From NCBI GenBank assembly GCA_035505995.1, contig DATJQF010000073.1, forward strand, positions 1 through 10,078: a DNA stretch of 10,078 nucleotides, read 5' to 3'. Positions 6,422 to 10,078 of the stretch are shown in pieces. The translations under genes and the position numbers were made by a program. Every line of letters starts with the position of its first letter. Within the stretch, counting starts at the first letter, position 1. This DNA comes from DATJQF01 sp035505995 (GTDB taxonomy: Bacteria; Bacteroidota; Bacteroidia; Bacteroidales; FEN-979). The notes beneath the pieces are model-generated. The model was not told the DNA's origin and searched no databases. It saw only the letters and a program-made list of their open reading frames with translations.

Positions 6422-6535
6422 ATGATTGCTTCCATCATTTGGTACGTTACCTGGCCGGTGCTCATCTATGTTTCTTACCGGATCATTCTCTATTCGGTGA
6501 GAAAATATGCAGCCGGCACCGGGAAGGAGGAATAA
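6422..6535 (+). CDS. Candidate CydX-like small subunit of cytochrome bd (37 aa, single membrane span)
   Basis: A 37-codon ORF beginning MIASIIWYVTWPVLIYVSY and ending in a charged tail (GTGKEE) at TAA 6533-6535. Residues 3-24 form one hydrophobic membrane segment, followed by basic RKY, so the C-terminus is likely cytoplasmic. It lies 66 bases after cydB on the same strand. E. coli CydX, the small subunit that stabilises cytochrome bd, is also 37 residues, is encoded directly after cydB, and begins MWYFAWILG; here the aromatic pattern WYVTW sits at residues 7-11. Position, length, topology and the W-Y-x-x-W pattern agree, while the rest of the sequence is not obviously similar. I see no Shine-Dalgarno site, as is normal in this phylum. 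A chance ORF or an unrelated small membrane protein cannot be excluded. The downstream hairpin overlaps its stop codon, consistent with it being the last gene of the cyd operon. Confidence 0.7.
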   Translation: MIASIIWYVTWPVLIYVSYRIILYSVRKYAAGTGKEE

Positions 6536-6550
6536 GTCCTTCTATTTTTC
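6523..6550 (+). terminator. Probable intrinsic terminator of the cyd operon
   Basis: GAAGGA (6523-6528) pairs with TCCTTC (6537-6542) around an 8-base loop that contains the stop codon of the small ORF, and TATTTTTC follows at once as a T-tract. The six-pair stem is short and only moderately GC-rich, so efficiency is uncertain. The position, immediately before a new promoter, fits the end of the cydAB operon. Confidence 0.45.
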
Positions 6551-6552
6551 CC

Positions 6553-6560
6553 TATCTTTG
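6553..6560 (+). promoter_or_regulatory. Bacteroidota-type -7 promoter element for the T9SS protein gene
   Basis: TATCTTTG matches the Bacteroidota -7 consensus TAnnTTTG at every fixed position and is followed by a T, as is common. It ends 30 bases before the ATG at 6591, leaving room for a leader of about 20-25 bases. I find no clear TTTG -33 box at the usual distance upstream, which in this phylum is less conserved. Confidence 0.6.
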
Positions 6561-6590
6561 TTTCCCGGATCAGGTTCAATATCCTTATTT

Positions 6591-9500
6591 ATGAAGAAAT
6601 ATTTATTTTCCATCATCGGGATGGTTATTTTATGGTTCCCGGTGCATTCCCAGCAAACAAATTCCGGCAACGTCATGCCGGGGGATACCGCTAATTTTCC
6701 TTACTGGATCCGGATGATGCAGGATCCGTCCGTGAACTTCTTTAAAGTTCAGCGGGCCTTTAACCTGTACTGGCAGAACCGCCCGGTGACGCGCGGTCAC
6801 GGATGGAAGCCCTTCAAGCGGTGGGAATATATGATGCAGTCCCGTATCAATCCCGACGGTACCCGGCCTCCCGCCGATGCCGTTTACAAAGCCTATGAAG
6901 CCTATAAGCAAACCAACCGGTCACTTACCGGGAACTGGATCTCGCAGGGCCCTTCACAGATCCCATTACCCGGTCCCGCAGGTTATGAAGGACTCGGAAG
7001 ATTGAACGTGGTCGGCTTTCATCCGACCGATGCAAATAAGATCTTTGCCGGCTCGCCCTCCGGCGGACTGTGGCAATCCACCGACGGCGGCAACACCTGG
7101 GTCAGCTATACCGACGGACAGCCCACCCTCGGGGTATCGGCTATAGTCGTGGATAAAGTCACGCCGAGCACCATCTATATCGGGACCGGCGACCGCGATG
7201 CCGGTGACGCAGCCGGAATGGGCGTTTTTAAAAGCACCGACGGCGGGGTGAACTGGGCGGCTTCCAACACCGGCATGGGGAACCAGACCGTGGGTAAGAT
7301 CATCCAGCATCCGAATAATAACCAGATCCTCATCGCGGCTGCCAGCAGCGGAGTTTATCGCTCCACCAACGCCGGTGCCACCTGGACCCTCTCCAAAGCG
7401 GGGGATTTTAAAGATGTCGTATTTAAACCCGGCAACGTCAACATCGTTTATGCGACGGCGTCAGCCATGTTCTACCGCTCTACCGACAACGGAGTCACCT
7501 TCACGCAGATCACCTCGGGCTTACCCACCGGCCAGCAGCGGGGCGCCATTGCCGTCACCCCGGGAAACTCCGATTACGTTTATTTCCTGCTCTCCGACAA
7601 TACCAGCGGTTATAACGGCGTGTACCGCTCTACCGACGGCGGCCTGAACTTTACCACCCGGTCGACCACCCCGAATATCCTGGACTGGTCGTGCGACGGC
7701 AGCGGGACCGGGGGACAGGGTTGGTATGACCTGGCCATCGCGGCCGATCCCAACAGTCCCAATACCATTTATGTGGGCGGAGTCGATGTATGGAAATCCA
7801 CGGACGGGGGACAGACCTGGGCGATCAATTCGCACTGGTACGGCGGCTGCGGCGTGCCTGCCGTTCATGCCGATACCCACTTCCTGGGATTTAACCCGGT
7901 GGACGGAAAACTATATGCCGGCGACGACGGAGGGATCTGGGAGACCTCCACCGGGGGCGTCATCTGGACGGACCATACCGTCGGGATGACGATCGGGCAG
8001 ATCTATAAGATCGGGCAAAGCCAATCACAACCGAACATGGTGATCAACGGGTTCCAGGATAACGGATCCTATACCTTCCTGGGAAGCGACTGGGAGCAGA
8101 CCGGCGGAGGCGACGGCATGGAATGCGCCATCGACCCGGGAAATTCCGCGTATACTTATTACACCGTATATTACGGCGACATCTATCGCCGGTATAATAA
8201 CAGCAACGAGCTGCATATCGCCGGTAACGGGGTCTTCGGGATCACCGAAAGCGGCGCCTGGGTCACGCCGTTCCTGCTGCGCAACGGCTCGCCGGAGGTC
8301 ATGTTCGTAGGCTATAAGAATATCTGGCGCTGCACCAACGTCAAGCTGAATAACCTCACCTGGGATCAGATCTCGGATAACCTCGGCGGAAGCAACGGGT
8401 CGAACTGCTCCGTCCTCGAGAACTGTGACGCCGACCCGAATATCCTTTATGTGGCGCGGGAAGACCACAAGCTGTTCCGGACCGACGACTGCATGGACCC
8501 GGCGCCGGTGTGGGTCAATCTCACCTCCTACCAGCCGGATGGCAATGCGGTGACCGACCTGGAAACCAGTCCGACCGATCCCAATGTATTATATCTTACC
8601 GCCGGGAATAAAGTTTATAAATCCCTTGATAAAGGGGTCACCTGGTCGAACATTTCGGGAACCCTGCCCGCCGTGCATATCAACACGATCGCATATTATA
8701 AGAACGCACAGGAAGGGCTCTATATCGGGACCGATGCCGGCGTTTATTACAAAGACCAGTTCACGGGTGACTGGATCCCTTACAGCCAGGGGCTTCCTGC
8801 TAACGGCAGGGTGACGGAGCTGGAGATCTATTACGACAACGACAGCGTTTCCCGCGATTATATTCATGGCTCGACCTACGGAAGGGGATTATGGGGCTCC
8901 GATATGTACCATACGACCCCGGTCGCCGACTTTACGGCCGACCAGACCACCGTTCCGGTCGGGTGCCCGGTGAATTTCACCGATCTGTCTTCGGGTGTGC
9001 CCACCAGCTGGGTCTGGACTTTCCAGGGGGGCACTCCTTCCACCTCGACGGTAAAAAATCCTGCCGGGATCACGTATTCGACGCCGGGCGTTTACCCCGT
9101 AAAAATGAAGATCGCCAATGAATTCGGCTCCGACTCGCTGACCAAGACCAATTATATCACGGTCAGCGGCACGCTCGTCCCGGCGGTGGATTTCACGAGC
9201 GATAAGACCGGGATCTGCGTGGGCGATACGGTTCGGTTTACCGATGAAACGATCAATTGTCCTTCTTCGTGGTCATGGTCCTTTAACCCAACTTCCGTTA
9301 CCTACCTGGAAGGAACCTTTGAGAATTCGGAGAATCCCGTAGTCCGCTTCAACGCGGCTGGTCCTTACGACGTAACCCTTACGGCTTACAATTTTGCAGG
9401 CTCGGGGACCCTCACCAAGTACGGTTATATCCGCAGCGGAGGTCTGATCCTGCCGTTTGACGAGACTTTCGAGCAGGGATTGAACCTGCAGCACTGGACC

Positions 9501-10078
9501 ATCGATAACCCGGATAACAGCGTGCATTGGGATACGATCACCGTGGGAGGAACCACCCCGGGGAGCAAGGCAGCCTGGATCAATTTTTACAGCTATCCCA
9601 CGATCGGTGCCAGGGATCTGCTGATCAGTCCCGCTTTCGACCTCTCGGGCTATTCCACCGTTTCCCTCTCCTTTGAGCATGCCTATGCCCAGCGGAGCAC
9701 CCTGAAGGATTCGCTGATCGTCAAGGTGTCTGCCGACTGCGGTTCCACCTGGACCCGGATCCTGTCGGCAGGGCCAGATGGTACCCCGCAGAATTTCTCC
9801 ACCCATTCGCCGACCACGTACCCGTTCGTTCCGGTTTCCGCAGCGGACTGGTGCAACAACGGGACCGGCGCCGATTGCTACGTGCTTGATCTGACTCCCT
9901 GGGCGGGGTCGGACAATGTGAAGATCGGATTTGAATCCTATAACCGCCACGGCAATAATCTTTTCATCGACAACGTGAGCCTGACCTATACTGTCGGGGT
10001 GCCGGAAGTGAAAACACAAGGGTTCTCCGTATCCGTCTTCCCGAATCCTTCGAACGGCATCTTCACGGTATCCGTAGC
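6591..10078 (+). CDS. Large T9SS-exported protein: Asp-box beta-propeller, two PKD domains, choice-of-anchor-J-like domain; 3' end cut by window edge
   Basis: An uninterrupted frame of 1162 complete codons that runs off the window. Residues 1-20 are a signal peptide (MKKYLFSIIGMVILW core, likely cut before QQ). Residues about 110-770 are beta-propeller with Asp-box repeats of the form ST(D/N)xGxTW; clear copies start at S163, S215, S258, S297, S347, S403 and a variant at S678. HADTH (426-430) and FQDNG (488-492) match motifs I associate with secreted BNR/VPS10/GH74-like propellers. PKD domains follow at about 776-860 (PVADFTADQTTVPVG) and 863-946 (PAVDFTSDKTGICVG). About 953-1135 looks like a choice-of-anchor-J/cleaved-adhesin domain (FDETFEQGL to NLFIDNVSLTY). 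VFPNPSNGIFTVSV at the edge begins a type A T9SS sorting signal, so only a few tens of residues should be missing. The protein is secreted or surface-anchored through T9SS. The propeller could be a glycoside hydrolase, a sialidase-like protein or purely adhesive; no catalytic assignment is possible. Confidence 0.93.
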   Translation, partial: MKKYLFSIIGMVILWFPVHSQQTNSGNVMPGDTANFPYWIRMMQDPSVNFFKVQRAFNLYWQNRPVTRGHGWKPFKRWEYMMQSRINPDGTRPPADAVYKAYEAYKQTNRSLTGNWISQGPSQIPLPGPAGYEGLGRLNVVGFHPTDANKIFAGSPSGGLWQSTDGGNTWVSYTDGQPTLGVSAIVVDKVTPSTIYIGTGDRDAGDAAGMGVFKSTDGGVNWAASNTGMGNQTVGKIIQHPNNNQILIAAASSGVYRSTNAGATWTLSKAGDFKDVVFKPGNVNIVYATASAMFYRSTDNGVTFTQITSGLPTGQQRGAIAVTPGNSDYVYFLLSDNTSGYNGVYRSTDGGLNFTTRSTTPNILDWSCDGSGTGGQGWYDLAIAADPNSPNTIYVGGVDVWKSTDGGQTWAINSHWYGGCGVPAVHADTHFLGFNPVDGKLYAGDDGGIWETSTGGVIWTDHTVGMTIGQIYKIGQSQSQPNMVINGFQDNGSYTFLGSDWEQTGGGDGMECAIDPGNSAYTYYTVYYGDIYRRYNNSNELHIAGNGVFGITESGAWVTPFLLRNGSPEVMFVGYKNIWRCTNVKLNNLTWDQISDNLGGSNGSNCSVLENCDADPNILYVAREDHKLFRTDDCMDPAPVWVNLTSYQPDGNAVTDLETSPTDPNVLYLTAGNKVYKSLDKGVTWSNISGTLPAVHINTIAYYKNAQEGLYIGTDAGVYYKDQFTGDWIPYSQGLPANGRVTELEIYYDNDSVSRDYIHGSTYGRGLWGSDMYHTTPVADFTADQTTVPVGCPVNFTDLSSGVPTSWVWTFQGGTPSTSTVKNPAGITYSTPGVYPVKMKIANEFGSDSLTKTNYITVSGTLVPAVDFTSDKTGICVGDTVRFTDETINCPSSWSWSFNPTSVTYLEGTFENSENPVVRFNAAGPYDVTLTAYNFAGSGTLTKYGYIRSGGLILPFDETFEQGLNLQHWTIDNPDNSVHWDTITVGGTTPGSKAAWINFYSYPTIGARDLLISPAFDLSGYSTVSLSFEHAYAQRSTLKDSLIVKVSADCGSTWTRILSAGPDGTPQNFSTHSPTTYPFVPVSAADWCNNGTGADCYVLDLTPWAGSDNVKIGFESYNRHGNNLFIDNVSLTYTVGVPEVKTQGFSVSVFPNPSNGIFTVSV

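Noticed and set aside
7077..8650. Recurring TCTACCGAC-GGCGG-like words suggesting a DNA repeat array or CRISPR-like pattern
   Set aside because: Spacing is irregular and in frame; the words encode the Asp-box motif of the propeller blades. No CRISPR repeat-spacer structure is present.
9273..10019. 248-codon minus-strand open frame near the right edge
   Set aside because: It is antisense to the PKD and adhesin-like region of the T9SS protein, whose forward frame shows clear domains and a sorting signal. No family features are visible in the reverse frame.

Overview
The window looks like chromosomal DNA of a Bacteroidota member of moderate GC (estimated by eye at about 55%). Three things point there. 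The genes mostly lack strong Shine-Dalgarno sites. One upstream region carries TATCTTTG, a perfect match to the Bacteroidota -7 promoter element TAnnTTTG. The last gene encodes a multidomain secreted protein ending in the start of a type IX secretion (T9SS) C-terminal sorting signal, which is restricted to that phylum. CydB also has the VQGGQ / KWEFTF form I associate with Bacteroidota. I cannot place the family or genus. All genes lie on the + strand.

Layout: (1) 1-1550, most of htpG (Hsp90 chaperone), with its N-terminus cut by the window edge. (2) 1593-3487, a compact three-gene cassette: a LemA-family membrane protein, a short soluble TPM-domain protein, and an exported, membrane-anchored TPM-domain protein with a Gly-rich tail. 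The last gene begins in a row of four in-frame ATGs created by a nonamer repeat. (3) 3488-3617, a 130-bp AT-rich regulatory gap holding two palindromes about 40 bp apart. (4) 3618-6535, a cytochrome bd quinol oxidase operon: cydA and cydB overlap by ATGA, followed by a 37-codon single-membrane-span ORF that I propose as a CydX-like accessory subunit. A five-copy heptanucleotide tandem repeat sits between cydB and that small gene. (5) 6523-6590, a probable terminator overlapping the small gene's stop codon, then a Bacteroidota-type promoter. (6) 6591-10078 (open at the right edge), a large T9SS-exported protein with a signal peptide, Asp-box beta-propeller repeats, two PKD domains, a choice-of-anchor-J-like domain and the first residues of the sorting signal.

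Functionally the window joins protein quality control (HtpG), an envelope module of unclear role (LemA/TPM), high-affinity oxygen respiration at the inner membrane (CydAB plus the candidate small subunit), and a secreted or surface protein. No CRISPR array, tRNA, rRNA, insertion sequence or phage gene was seen. The observations most worth follow-up are the unannotated CydX-like micro-ORF and the repeats and palindromes around the cyd operon.
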